Both the position numbers and the translations under genes were made by a program. 64,000 bases of DNA from Prauserella alba (GTDB lineage Bacteria > Actinomycetota > Actinomycetes > Mycobacteriales > Pseudonocardiaceae): positions 48,821-112,820 of the forward strand of contig NZ_JAMTCH010000003.1 of NCBI RefSeq assembly GCF_024171735.1. Direction: 5' to 3'. Below, piece by piece: positions 34,690 to 45,536 of the stretch; the stretch's first letter is position 1; each line of letters begins with the position of its first letter. The notes under the pieces were generated by a model. The model was not told the origin of the DNA. It did no database searches and worked only from the letters and a program-made list of their open reading frames with translations.

Positions 34690-36183
34690 TTATTCGCCGG
34701 AGAACCAGCGCTGCGGACCGGGCCGCAGATTCTGGTAGACGTGCTTGGCTTCCTGGTATTCGCCGAGGCCGCCACGGCCGAGTTCACGGCCGATGCCGGA
34801 CTGCTTGTACCCGCCCCATTCGGCCTGCGGCAGGTACGGGTGGAAGTCGTTGATCCAGACGGTGCCGTGGCGCAGCCGGTTGGCCACGCGCTGCGCCTTC
34901 GCCGGGTCGCCGGTGAACACGGCACCGGCGAGGCCGTAGTGCGTGTCGTTGGCGATGCGCACCGCGTCGTCCTCGTCGGTGAATCGTTCGACGGTCAGCA
35001 CCGGGCCGAACGATTCCTCCGTGACGGCATGCGAGCCCTGCTGCACCTCGTCGAGCACGGTCGGCAGGTAGAAGTGGCCCGCCGCGTAGCGCTCACCGTC
35101 CGGGCGGGCGCCCCCGGTGCGCAGCACGGCACCCTCGGCGACCGACGTCGCGACGTATTCCTCGACCTTGTGCAGATGGCCCGCCGAGATGAGCGGTCCG
35201 GTCTCGGCGTCGTCGTCGAACGGGCCACCGATGCGGATCCGCTCGGCCCTGCGCACGATCTCGTCGACGAGCGCGTCGTGCAGTTCGTCCTGCACGATCA
35301 GGCGCGCACCGGCGGAGCACACCTGCCCGGAGTGCAGGAAGATCGCGGTCAGCGCGAAGTCGACGGCCGTGTCGAAGTCGGCGTCGGCGAACACGACGTT
35401 CGGGTTCTTGCCGCCCAGCTCGAGTGCGACCTTCTTCACCGTCGGCGCTGCCAGCGCGGAGATCGTCCGGCCGGTGTGGAGCCCGCCGGTGAACGAGACG
35501 AGGTCGACGTCCGGGTGCTCGGCCAGCACGCTGCCGACCTCGGCACCCGTGCCCAGCACGAGGTTCCCGACACCCGCGGGCAGGCCGGCCTCGGTGAGCG
35601 CGCGCATCAGCAGGATCGCCGTGCTCGGCGTCAGCTCGCTGGGCTTGAGCACGAACGTGTCACCGGCGGCGATCGCGGGCGCCACCTTCCACGCCACCTG
35701 CAGCAACGGGAAGTTCCACGGTGTGATCATGCCGCACACGCCGACGGGCTCGTACTGCACGCGGCTGATCGCATCCGGTGAGCCGGTGTCCACGACACGT
35801 CCGGAATCGTTGCCTGCGAGTTTGCCGAAGTACCGGAAGCACCCCGCGATGTCGTCCATGTCGAATTCGCTCTCGACGAGCCGCTTTCCGGTGTCGAGCG
35901 ATTCCGCACGGGCGAACTCGGCCTTGTCGCGCACCAGGATGTCGGCGACGCGCAACAGTAGGTCACCCCGGTCCCACGCCGAACTCGACGCCCACGTGCC
36001 CTCGTCGAACGCCCGGCGTGCGGCGGCAACAGCCTGCTCGGTGTCGGTGCGGTCGGCTTCGGCGACGGTGGCGACCAGCGTGCCGTCGGCGGGGGAGTGG
36101 AGCTGTCTCGTCCGCCCGCCCGCGGCGGTCCGCCATTCGCCGTCGATGAACAGCGTGGCAGCCGAATTGTCGGCGTTCGGCAT
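34690..36183 (-). CDS. betB: Aldehyde dehydrogenase, probable betaine-aldehyde dehydrogenase
   Basis: A 497-residue NAD(P)-dependent aldehyde dehydrogenase. WNFP is at 156-159 and the cofactor loop FTGG at 231-234. The general base is Glu255 (ALELGGKNPN) and the nucleophile Cys289 (HSGQVCSAG). It would oxidise betaine aldehyde to glycine betaine, an osmoprotectant. It is the first gene of the permease-oxidase module and is divergent from a TetR gene. The substrate comes from context; closely related enzymes act on other amino-aldehydes. Confidence 0.9.
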   Translation of the reverse strand: MPNADNSAATLFIDGEWRTAAGGRTRQLHSPADGTLVATVAEADRTDTEQAVAAARRAFDEGTWASSSAWDRGDLLLRVADILVRDKAEFARAESLDTGKRLVESEFDMDDIAGCFRYFGKLAGNDSGRVVDTGSPDAISRVQYEPVGVCGMITPWNFPLLQVAWKVAPAIAAGDTFVLKPSELTPSTAILLMRALTEAGLPAGVGNLVLGTGAEVGSVLAEHPDVDLVSFTGGLHTGRTISALAAPTVKKVALELGGKNPNVVFADADFDTAVDFALTAIFLHSGQVCSAGARLIVQDELHDALVDEIVRRAERIRIGGPFDDDAETGPLISAGHLHKVEEYVATSVAEGAVLRTGGARPDGERYAAGHFYLPTVLDEVQQGSHAVTEESFGPVLTVERFTDEDDAVRIANDTHYGLAGAVFTGDPAKAQRVANRLRHGTVWINDFHPYLPQAEWGGYKQSGIGRELGRGGLGEYQEAKHVYQNLRPGPQRWFSGE

Positions 36184-36623
36184 GATCGTATCGCCCTTTT
36201 CTCGTTCGTCGGCGTGTTCGTTGTCGGTTCCGGCCTCGCGAGTGCGGCCGTTTCACGTTCGTCGTCGCGGTTTCACCGGCGACCTCGTGGGCCGCCGATT
36301 CCGGCTGCGGCACCGTTTCCGCGGACGATGTTTCCGCGGCGATTCCGGGCGTCGGAATCGTTTCGACGGCGCGTGCGGCGCCGGCGCGGAGCGGTTTCCC
36401 TGGTGGGTTCTTCCGCATCGGCGCGACGCCGGTGAAGGACACTAACACCGGACATGTACATCTGTACACCAATGGTTCAGGGGCTTCTGTGGAGGAGGCG
36501 AAAAATGCGCCGCCGAGCAGTGGATTCGCGATAGCGGTGATCTGCGCCGCACCGTGTTCCACGCCCCGCATGGCAAGGTGAGGACTTCGAACGTGAGACG
36601 CCAGCTGTGAAGGGCCCCGAGGT
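36184..36623. other. 440-base divergent promoter region, no supported gene
   Basis: The stretch between the aldehyde dehydrogenase and TetR starts has no supported reading frame. It is rich in phased CG and TTTC runs around 36230-36380. One compact palindrome is at 36455-36468. The length suggests long 5' leaders, but no known riboswitch was recognised. Confidence 0.5.
36455..36468. promoter_or_regulatory. TGTACA repeat, candidate operator for the BetI-like TetR
   Basis: TGTACATCTGTACA holds two TGTACA palindromes around a TC spacer, about 155 bases upstream of the TetR gene and 270 from the aldehyde dehydrogenase. Symmetry and position suggest the TetR binding site. Confidence 0.45.
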
Positions 36624-37223
36624 TTGACTACTCCCGACGCCGCCACCTCCGACGCGACAGTGCCCCGGTCGACCGGGGCGCGCGCGGCCGGACAGCGCGA
36701 CCCGGACCGCAGGGAGCGCATCGCGCGCGCCGCCATCGAGGTGGTCGCCGAGGTCGGGGTCGAGAAGCTGACGCACCGGCGGGTCGCCGCAGCGGCGGGA
36801 GTGCCGCTCGGATCGACGACCTACTACTTCAAGACCCTCGACGACCTGCTGGCCAGCGCGCTTCGGCAGGCCGCGGACGACGACGTCGACCATCTGCGCA
36901 CGTGGGCAGCCGGGCTGGATGCGGGCGGCGACCTGGCCGAGGCGCTCGCGGAACTCGTCCTGCACTACCTCGGCCCGGCGCGGGCGCAGACGGTCGTCGA
37001 ACACCAGCTGTACATCGCGGCCCTGCACCGGCCCGCGCTGCAGCACGTCAGCCAGGAGTGGGACACCGCGCTGGCCGACCTGTTCGCGGGCTACACCGAC
37101 GCCGAGACCGGTCGCGCACTGTCGGTGCTGTTCTGCGGCTGGCAGCTGCAGGGCATCGTGCGTGAACAGCTACCCGGACGCCGCGAGGTCGAGGCGTCGT
37201 TCCGCCGGTTGCTCGACGGCTGA
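36624..37223 (+). CDS. TetR-family regulator (BetI-like position)
   Basis: A 199-residue TetR regulator starting with TTG at 36624 behind GAGG. The helix-turn-helix is GVEKLTHRRVAAAAGVPLGS followed by TTYYFKTLDDLLASAL, with the GSTTYYF variant common in this subgroup. The C-terminal half is a TetR_C domain. Divergence from the aldehyde dehydrogenase/permease/choline oxidase operon suggests it represses choline oxidation until choline is present, as BetI does elsewhere (analogy, not proof). Confidence 0.88.
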   Translation: MTTPDAATSDATVPRSTGARAAGQRDPDRRERIARAAIEVVAEVGVEKLTHRRVAAAAGVPLGSTTYYFKTLDDLLASALRQAADDDVDHLRTWAAGLDAGGDLAEALAELVLHYLGPARAQTVVEHQLYIAALHRPALQHVSQEWDTALADLFAGYTDAETGRALSVLFCGWQLQGIVREQLPGRREVEASFRRLLDG

Positions 37224-37269
37224 CGGTTCTCACAGCGCACATGTCGGTGGTCGGCGTTAGCGTCGTTTC

Positions 37270-37692
37270 ATGGCGCTCACAGTGGAAGAACGCGAAGAGT
37301 TCCTGGCCCAGCCGCACATCGGTGCGCTGTCCGTGGTCGAGTCGGCCGAACGGGCGCCGCTGAACGTGCCGATCTGGTATCAGTACACGCCCGGCGGCAC
37401 CCTCTGGGTCCGCACCGGGCCCGATTCGCGCAAGGCGCGGGCCATTCGCACCGCAGGCCGCTTCAGTCTCATGGTCCAGCGGGTCGAGCCGAGCATCCGG
37501 TACGTCAGCGTCGAGGGTCCCGCGGAGTTCTCCGAGGACAGCCACGACCTGTCGGTCGAGATGGCCGTCCGCTATCTGTCCGCCGAACAGGCCGAGGAGT
37601 TCCTCGAGTACGAGCGCCGGTACCTCGGCGAGCACACCGTGATCACCATGCGGCCGGAGCACTGGCTGTCCGCCGACATGGGTTCGCTCTGA
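37270..37692 (+). CDS. Pyridoxamine 5'-phosphate oxidase-fold (PPOX) flavin/heme-binding protein
   Basis: A 140-residue split-barrel protein. Recognisable segments are EFLAQPHIGALSVV, PLNVPIWYQYTPGGTLWVRT, RKARAIRTAGRFSLMVQR and YVSVEGPAEF, all typical of FMN- or F420-binding PPOX-fold proteins. The ATG at 37270 lacks a ribosome site, and GTTAGCGT lies about ten bases upstream, so a leaderless message is possible. It stands alone between the TetR and a convergent peroxiredoxin. Specific activity is unknown. Confidence 0.88.
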   Translation: MALTVEEREEFLAQPHIGALSVVESAERAPLNVPIWYQYTPGGTLWVRTGPDSRKARAIRTAGRFSLMVQRVEPSIRYVSVEGPAEFSEDSHDLSVEMAVRYLSAEQAEEFLEYERRYLGEHTVITMRPEHWLSADMGSL

Positions 37693-37859
37693 CGACCTAC
37701 TCCTGCAGATACACGGTCAGGCGGAGTTCGTCGGCGACCTCGTCCGCGACCCGTGCGTGGCGGGGATCGCCGCCGGGCTCCGACGGCGCACGGCTGATCC
37801 GGCCGCGGCGACGTCCCGCCCGGTGGGCCGATGTCGTCGCCGGATGTGCGGGCAGCGCT

Positions 37860-37890
37860 GGGGCCGGTGCCGAGACGCGGCACCGGCCCC
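37860..37890 (-). terminator. Hairpin terminator of the peroxiredoxin gene
   Basis: GGGGCCGGTGCCG pairs perfectly with CGGCACCGGCCCC around a five-base loop, 14 bases past the peroxiredoxin stop on the minus strand. It may also stop read-through from the convergent PPOX gene. Confidence 0.75.
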
Positions 37891-37904
37891 ACCGGAGGGG
37901 TGGC

Positions 37905-38462
37905 TCAGCTGTCGCCGCGCGCGGGGTAGTTGCTGCTGGTGACGAAGTCGATGCCGCCGAGCAGTTCGGCCAGCTGCGGCCTGCCGAACGGCATCGACGT
38001 GAGCGAGGCGTAGTAGATCCGGTGCTCGGCGTCGACGAGGAACGTCGCGGGTTCGGGGAACACCGCGGGTTCGTTGTCGTTGGCCGCCGTGGACACGAAC
38101 AGTCCCCACTCCCGCATCGCCTCCAGCGACAGGTCGTAGCCGAGAGGCAGCTCGGACAGGTCCCAGTCGTCGCGGATGCGTTCGGCTCGCGCCTGGTTCT
38201 CGGCGCTGATGCCGATCGGTTCGACGCCCAGGCCTGCCAGTTCGTCGGCGCTGTCGCGGATCGCGGCGAGCTGGCCACGGCATACCGGGCAGTGCAGGCC
38301 GCGGTAGAACACGATCATCGTGAACGCGGCAGGCTGCTGCTCGGACAGGCTCCAGCGGCCGCCGCCGACGAGGTCGACGGTGAGCTCGGGCGCCCGACTG
38401 CGAGGGCGGGGCGGAGCGGGCGGCGTGGTGGCCGGTGCGCTGCCGGCTGGTGTGGTGGTCAT
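37905..38462 (-). CDS. Peroxiredoxin-like (AhpC/TSA) protein
   Basis: A 185-residue thioredoxin-fold protein. The ATG at 38462 follows AAGGAG; a longer reading from 38537 lacks support. The redox site is CPVC at 58-61 in FYRGLHCPVCRGQL, replacing the PVCTTE-type site of classic peroxiredoxins, so it belongs to the peroxiredoxin-like/DUF899-adjacent group using two close cysteines. A Pro/Ala-rich N-terminus (to about 25) is not part of the fold. It would reduce peroxides or act as a thiol oxidoreductase. Confidence 0.85.
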   Translation of the reverse strand: MTTTPAGSAPATTPPAPPRPRSRAPELTVDLVGGGRWSLSEQQPAAFTMIVFYRGLHCPVCRGQLAAIRDSADELAGLGVEPIGISAENQARAERIRDDWDLSELPLGYDLSLEAMREWGLFVSTAANDNEPAVFPEPATFLVDAEHRIYYASLTSMPFGRPQLAELLGGIDFVTSSNYPARGDS

Positions 38463-38531
38463 GGATTCGCTCCTTGTCGAGTGATGCCCGCACCGCTGCG
38501 GCACAGGGCGCGGTGGTTCGGGGCCGGTGCT

Positions 38532-38608
38532 GGTCACGAAGCTGTGTCGGTCACGAAGCAGGGTCGATCACGAGAACGGTGTCGATCACGAGGTGCTGGT
38601 CACGAAGC
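38532..38608. repeat. Five irregular copies of GRTCACGARG at the MFS gene end
   Basis: GGTCACGAAGC at 38532, 38549 and 38598 and GATCACGAG at 38565 and 38584, spaced 14-19 bases. The last copy contains the reverse-complement stop codon of the MFS gene (38600-38602). The units are too short and irregular for a CRISPR array. Confidence 0.8.
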
Positions 38609-39850
38609 GGTGTTCGTCGAGACCGGTGCCTCGGTGTCCTCGGTGGCGTCCTCGGCCGTGTCCGCGGTGGGAGCCGGGCGGACGAGGGCGCAGGCGACGC
38701 CGATCGCCAGCCAGACGGTGCCGACGAGCGGGATGGCGGCCGGACCGTAGTTGTCGACGAGATAGCCGCCGAGCGCGGCACCGAGCGCACTGCCGCCGTA
38801 GAGACCGCTGATGCCCAGTGACATGGCGAGCATGGGCTGGTCGTCGGCGACGCTCATGATGCCGGCCTGGATGACCGGGCTCAGCGCCCACGCGAAGACC
38901 GACCACACGGCGACGAACAGGAACAACGTCAGGCCGAAACCGGCGCCCGAGGCGAGGTAGGCCGCCAGGGCACCCAGGGCCAGGCAGTGGCCGCCGAGCA
39001 CGATCAGCCGCGCCGGCCGCGGCGACAGCCTGTCGCTGAGCGCGCCGCCGAAGAACACGGCCACGACACCGACCAGGCCGACGACCAGCAGTGCGACCGT
39101 GACATCGCCCGCGGTGGCGCCGAGCTGCTCGGTGAAGATCGTGCCGAGGTAGCTGTAGAACATCAGGCCGCCCGCGCCGGACAGGAACATCGCCGCGACC
39201 AGGCCGAGCACCCGCGGGTTGCGGACCGGGGCGAGCCGGGCGGCGATACCGGTGACGGGGCCGCCGGGCACGGACGGGGCGAGTACGGCGCTGAGCGCGG
39301 CCACCAGTACGCCGATCGCGGCGATCAGTGCGAAGGTCGCCCGCCACGACAGGACGTCGCCGAGGAACGCGCCGAACGGCACGCCGGTGAACAGCGCCAC
39401 GGTCAGACCGGCCGTGACGACCGCGAGGTACCGGCCGCTCTTGCCTTCGGGCGCCCCCATGCCCGCGATCACCATGCAGGTCGGGGAGACGGCGGCGGCC
39501 GCCAGGCCCGCCACGACCCGCAGGATCAGGGTGAGCACGAAATCGTCACTGATCGCGACGGCGGCGTTCGCGACGGCGAAGATCACCAGCGACCAGGTCA
39601 GCACCGCCTTCTTGTCCAGCCGGTCGGTGAGGAACGCCAGGATCGGCGCCCCCGCGGCGAAGGCGATCGCGAAGCCCGTCACCAGCAGGCCCGCGGTCCC
39701 CGGCGTGACACCGAGATCACGGGCCACGTCCGGCAGGATCCCCGAGATCACGAACTCGTCGGTGCCCAGGGCCAGCATTCCGACGAACAAGCACAGGAGC
39801 CAGACCGGGTAACCGGCAACGCTGAGCGTCGAGGTGCGGTGGCTCGACAT
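38600..39850 (-). CDS. MFS exporter, DHA1-like
   Basis: A 416-residue major facilitator with 12 hydrophobic segments. TM1 and the loop (LALGTDEFVISGILPDVARD) and ILAFLTDRLDKKAVLTWSLV (motif A position) are typical of the AraJ/YdhP-type drug and sugar efflux group. The tail is Thr/Glu-rich (TAEDATEDTEAPVSTNTAS). It is divergent from an ArsR regulator with a palindrome in the 49-base gap, so export is probably induced by the compound that the ArsR protein senses. The substrate is unknown. Confidence 0.9.
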   Translation of the reverse strand: MSSHRTSTLSVAGYPVWLLCLFVGMLALGTDEFVISGILPDVARDLGVTPGTAGLLVTGFAIAFAAGAPILAFLTDRLDKKAVLTWSLVIFAVANAAVAISDDFVLTLILRVVAGLAAAAVSPTCMVIAGMGAPEGKSGRYLAVVTAGLTVALFTGVPFGAFLGDVLSWRATFALIAAIGVLVAALSAVLAPSVPGGPVTGIAARLAPVRNPRVLGLVAAMFLSGAGGLMFYSYLGTIFTEQLGATAGDVTVALLVVGLVGVVAVFFGGALSDRLSPRPARLIVLGGHCLALGALAAYLASGAGFGLTLFLFVAVWSVFAWALSPVIQAGIMSVADDQPMLAMSLGISGLYGGSALGAALGGYLVDNYGPAAIPLVGTVWLAIGVACALVRPAPTADTAEDATEDTEAPVSTNTAS

Positions 39851-39867
39851 GGTCCCTCATTTCTATC

Positions 39868-39883
39868 TTCGACGAACATCGAA
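39868..39883. promoter_or_regulatory. Inverted repeat TTCGA-N6-TCGAA, probable ArsR operator
   Basis: TTCGACGAACATCGAA lies in the 49-base gap between the divergent MFS and ArsR starts, where it would overlap both core promoters. ArsR-family sites are inverted repeats of this kind. The assignment is from symmetry and location. Confidence 0.6.
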
Positions 39884-39899
39884 CAATCGGGTTCATAGT

Positions 39900-40262
39900 A
39901 TGATCGACCGCATGGCCGCCGCAACACACCCCTCGATGGAGGACCTCGACCTGCCGACGGTGATGCACGCCCTCGCCGATCCCATCCGCCTGGGGCTGGT
40001 GAGACTGCTGAGCGACGGTGAGGAACGCGCCTGGGGCGACCTGGACGCGCCGGTCGCCAACTCGACGCTGAGTCACCACCTCAAGGTCCTGCGGTCCGCG
40101 GGCATCACCCGCACCCGCGAGGAGGGCAAACGGTGTTTCGTGCGGCTGCGCAGCGACGAGTTCGAAGGCCGGTTCCCCGGCCTGCTCGACACGACACTCG
40201 CGCTGGCGGGCGAAGCGGGCACGGGGGTCGCCGACGTCCGGTTGCACAGCGCGGCGGCCTGA
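39900..40262 (+). CDS. ArsR-family winged helix regulator
   Basis: A 120-residue regulator. The winged helix-turn-helix is clear: LPTVMHALADPIRLGLVRLL, then PVANSTLSHHLKVLRSAGIT and the wing RTREEGKRCFVRL. No metal-binding ELCVCDL-type motif is present, so it is not an arsenic sensor of the classic kind. The ATG at 39900 is used; the second ATG at 39912 is possible. It probably represses the divergent MFS gene and itself. Confidence 0.92.
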   Translation: MIDRMAAATHPSMEDLDLPTVMHALADPIRLGLVRLLSDGEERAWGDLDAPVANSTLSHHLKVLRSAGITRTREEGKRCFVRLRSDEFEGRFPGLLDTTLALAGEAGTGVADVRLHSAAA

Positions 40263-40272
40263 GACCCGTCCT

Positions 40273-40335
40273 GCTGTCACCGGCGACGCTGTCAGCCGGT
40301 GACGCTGTCAGCCGGTGACGCTGTCAGCCGGTGAG
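40273..40335. repeat. 16-bp tandem repeat, four copies
   Basis: GCTGTCAGCCGGTGAC occurs at 40288, 40304 and 40320, with a one-base-short variant at 40273. It fills the convergent gap between the ArsR gene and the DAHP synthase stop. Confidence 0.95.
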
Positions 40336-40364
40336 GACGCGCTCCGGCTCTCCGCTACGCGGCC

Positions 40365-42936
<2,572 letters not shown>

Positions 42937-42982
42937 CGCTCCCTTGTTCGGTGTGTCCACACGCGCCGGTCGCCGGGCGGAT

Positions 42983-44305
42983 TCATCCGGCAGGCGAGGG
43001 CTGGAGGAACCGGCGGTCCGGATCGGCGGGCGAGTGCCGGGCCGCCCAGCGGTCGCGTGCGTCCTGCTCACGGGCCGGTGTGAAATGGAGTCGGTAGCAC
43101 GGCATGGCCACCGCGGTCGTCAGCACGGCGACGAGCACGAGGATGGAGAACAGCCTCTCCTCGAGTACGCCGATTCCGAGGCCGATGTTGATGAAGATGA
43201 GGATCATCAGGCCGCGCGCGTTCATGAGGCCGCCCATCGCGATCGACTCGCCCCAGCCCCACCGGAACGACCGCAGCACTCCCAGCGAGGCGATGGCCTT
43301 GGAGACGAAGGCCGCCGCGAAGACCACGGCTGCTGCCGCGAGATAGTCGGCGTTCAACGCACCGGTCAGGTCGGTGTTCAGGCCGGAGAAGGCGAAGAAC
43401 ACGGGCAGGAACAGGCAGCGCACCGCCTGCAACAGCCGCGCGTTGAGCAAGGCCGAGAACCCGCGCACCCGGGGCAGTGCGACGCCGCAGATGAATCCGC
43501 CGAACACGGAGTAGATCCCGATGTAGTCGGTGAACCACGCCGCTGCGAGCACGAGCCCGAGCAGCGCGACCAGCAGGCGGTCGTCGACGTGTCCCGTTCG
43601 GACGGCGCGGGTCATCGGCTTGGTGAGGATTCGCGGCAGAATCAGGAAGGCGGCGACCGCGAACGCGGCGGCCGGGACGATGGTCTTCCACGAATCCAGC
43701 ACGTTCCCGTGCACTGCGAGCGCACCGACGACCGCGAGCACGCACCAGGCCAGCGCGTCGTCGATCGCGGCGGCGCGGGTGGCCACGCCACCGAAATCGG
43801 TGTGAACCATGTCGCGTTCCTGCAACACCCTGGCGAGCATCGGGAAGGCGGTGACCGCCAGCGCTCCGCCGACGAACAGCACGAACAGCGGAAGATCGAC
43901 GCCCTCGGGCCGGAAGTCGCCGTCCAGGTACAGCGCAGCGGCACTGCCCGCGATCAACGGGCACAGCAGTCCCGCTACGGCGAGGACGACCGGGAGCACG
44001 GCCTCCCTGCGCGAAGCCGGATGGTGTTCGTGCTCCAACCCCACCAGGAACATGTAGAGGCTCAGCCCCACCATGGCGATCACGTACAGGGTCGGCTTCG
44101 TCTCCTCGGAGAACACGTATCCGCTGAAGCCGGGGGCGAACGCGCCGAGGGCGGTCGGCCCGAGCAGGATGCCGGACACCATCTCGCCCACGACGGCGGG
44201 CTGGCCCACCTTCACGGCGATGCGCCCGCACACCTGGGCTGCGACGACGATGACGAGCAACGCCGCCGTCACGCCGAGCAACGTGTGCATGTTCTCGTCA
44301 TGCAT
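42983..44305 (-). CDS. Cation/proton antiporter, CPA2 family
   Basis: A 440-residue integral membrane protein with about 12 hydrophobic segments. CPA2 features include QPAVVGEMVSGILLGPTALG in an early helix, TRAAAIDDALAWCVLAVVGA (the aspartate-containing helix) and YIGIYSVFGGFICGVALPR. The ATG at 44305 overlaps the monooxygenase stop by eight bases, tying it to the biosynthetic genes. Antiporters of this family occur in antibiotic clusters, where they may act in export or self-protection. That role is inferred from the operon. Confidence 0.9.
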   Translation of the reverse strand: MHDENMHTLLGVTAALLVIVVAAQVCGRIAVKVGQPAVVGEMVSGILLGPTALGAFAPGFSGYVFSEETKPTLYVIAMVGLSLYMFLVGLEHEHHPASRREAVLPVVLAVAGLLCPLIAGSAAALYLDGDFRPEGVDLPLFVLFVGGALAVTAFPMLARVLQERDMVHTDFGGVATRAAAIDDALAWCVLAVVGALAVHGNVLDSWKTIVPAAAFAVAAFLILPRILTKPMTRAVRTGHVDDRLLVALLGLVLAAAWFTDYIGIYSVFGGFICGVALPRVRGFSALLNARLLQAVRCLFLPVFFAFSGLNTDLTGALNADYLAAAAVVFAAAFVSKAIASLGVLRSFRWGWGESIAMGGLMNARGLMILIFINIGLGIGVLEERLFSILVLVAVLTTAVAMPCYRLHFTPAREQDARDRWAARHSPADPDRRFLQPSPAG

Positions 44306-45536
44306 CACGGATCAGCTCCCTCAGCGGCTCGACGTAGCGGTCGAGACCGGGTTGCCCCGCCGTCAGCGACTCGTGCAGCGGGTCCAGCCAGCCGTCGGCC
44401 GGTGGTTCGCCGGCCGCGAGCGCGCCGAAGAACTCGTCCTGTCGCTCCTGCAGCGCGGTGATGTAGGGCAACCGGTAACGCTGGAAATCCTGGATCTCCG
44501 CAGGCGAACCGGTACGCAGCAGCGCGTGCACGGGGCCGACGAGGGCCGCGGCGTTCTGCACCGCGAGGTTGAAACCCTGGCCGCCGAGATTGTGCATCGC
44601 GTGGGCCGCGTCCCCGAGCAACAACAGATCGTCGCGGAACCAGGTCCCGCAGCGCACCGTGCTGGAGCGCAGGCTTGTGGTCAGCAGCGGTTCCACGTCG
44701 TCGGGCAGGCCGAGTCCCACGGTCTCGGCACGGTGCCGCGCCTGCGGGCGCAGGCGCACGGCCGTGGGATCGGGGGCGGTGCCGTCGGGTTGCATGTCGA
44801 ACAGGAGCGGGTGCGGGCCGACCCCGTTGTCGACGATCGTCGTGGCATCGCGGTCGCCGACGACCATGCTGATCGCAGGCGGCCCCTGCCGCCTGACCGG
44901 AACCGCCACGACGTCGACCCGCCCGGGGAACGACCGGCGCGTCGCCCCGAAGTCGGCGACCTCGCGCAGCGGTGAGTCGCGGCCGTCCGCTGCGACGAGC
45001 AGTCGGGTACGCACCCGCTGCGGCCCGGCCGGTCCGGTGGTCAGCAGGTCCCATTCCTCGTCCCGGTGTACGGCCTCGGACAGTTCGACCCCGTAGTGGA
45101 CGGTGGTGTTGGGGGTCGCGGCCACCGCCGGGAACAGGGCGTCGGCCACCGCGGCGAGGCCGACGTTGTACGGCGTGTGGACCTCACCTCCGGTGGTGTG
45201 CCGACGCGTGCCGAACCGTCCGATTCGCCGGCGGTGCCGGAACTCTTCGAGGTACTCGACCGGCCCGGGAGCGTCGTCGTCCGGGAACGCCGTCATGCCG
45301 GCTCGCCGGAGCACGACCTGCGTCGCGGGATGCACCAGCACTCCCTGCCGATTCCGCGCCGTGCGCGGGGCACGTTCGAGCACCATGACGTCCAGGTCCG
45401 GTGCGGCCCGTGCGAGGCCGGCAGCGAGCACGAGGGACGGCACGCCGCCGCCCACGATCACCACGTCGGCGTGGACCGCGCCCGCCTGTCCGGCGCCGCC
45501 TCGCCGGGCGGCTGCCGTGGTGTTCGCGGTCGTCAT
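44298..45536 (-). CDS. FAD-dependent aromatic monooxygenase
   Basis: A 412-residue class A flavoprotein monooxygenase. The nucleotide motif near residue 25 reads VVIVGGGVPSLVLAAGLARA, with VPS replacing the usual PAG. The second FAD motif GDAAHAMHNLGGQGFNLAVQ is intact, and LLVAADGRDSPLRE is the NADPH/FAD 'DG' motif. The ATG at 45536 overlaps the halogenase stop (ATGA). The family hydroxylates phenols and polyketide aromatics; a phenolic or aryl substrate fits an operon supplied by a DAHP synthase. The exact substrate is unknown. Confidence 0.9.
   Translation of the reverse strand: MTTANTTAAARRGGAGQAGAVHADVVIVGGGVPSLVLAAGLARAAPDLDVMVLERAPRTARNRQGVLVHPATQVVLRRAGMTAFPDDDAPGPVEYLEEFRHRRRIGRFGTRRHTTGGEVHTPYNVGLAAVADALFPAVAATPNTTVHYGVELSEAVHRDEEWDLLTTGPAGPQRVRTRLLVAADGRDSPLREVADFGATRRSFPGRVDVVAVPVRRQGPPAISMVVGDRDATTIVDNGVGPHPLLFDMQPDGTAPDPTAVRLRPQARHRAETVGLGLPDDVEPLLTTSLRSSTVRCGTWFRDDLLLLGDAAHAMHNLGGQGFNLAVQNAAALVGPVHALLRTGSPAEIQDFQRYRLPYITALQERQDEFFGALAAGEPPADGWLDPLHESLTAGQPGLDRYVEPLRELIRDA

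Noticed and set aside
36184..36623. Possible riboswitch upstream of the betaine-aldehyde dehydrogenase
   Set aside because: The length is suggestive, but no conserved glycine, SAM or guanidine core could be recognised by eye; a covariance search would be needed.
38532..38608. Repeated GGTCACGAAGC units resembling a mini-CRISPR
   Set aside because: Units are 9-11 bases with 14-19-base spacing, no unique spacers and no cas genes. This is treated as a degenerate tandem repeat.
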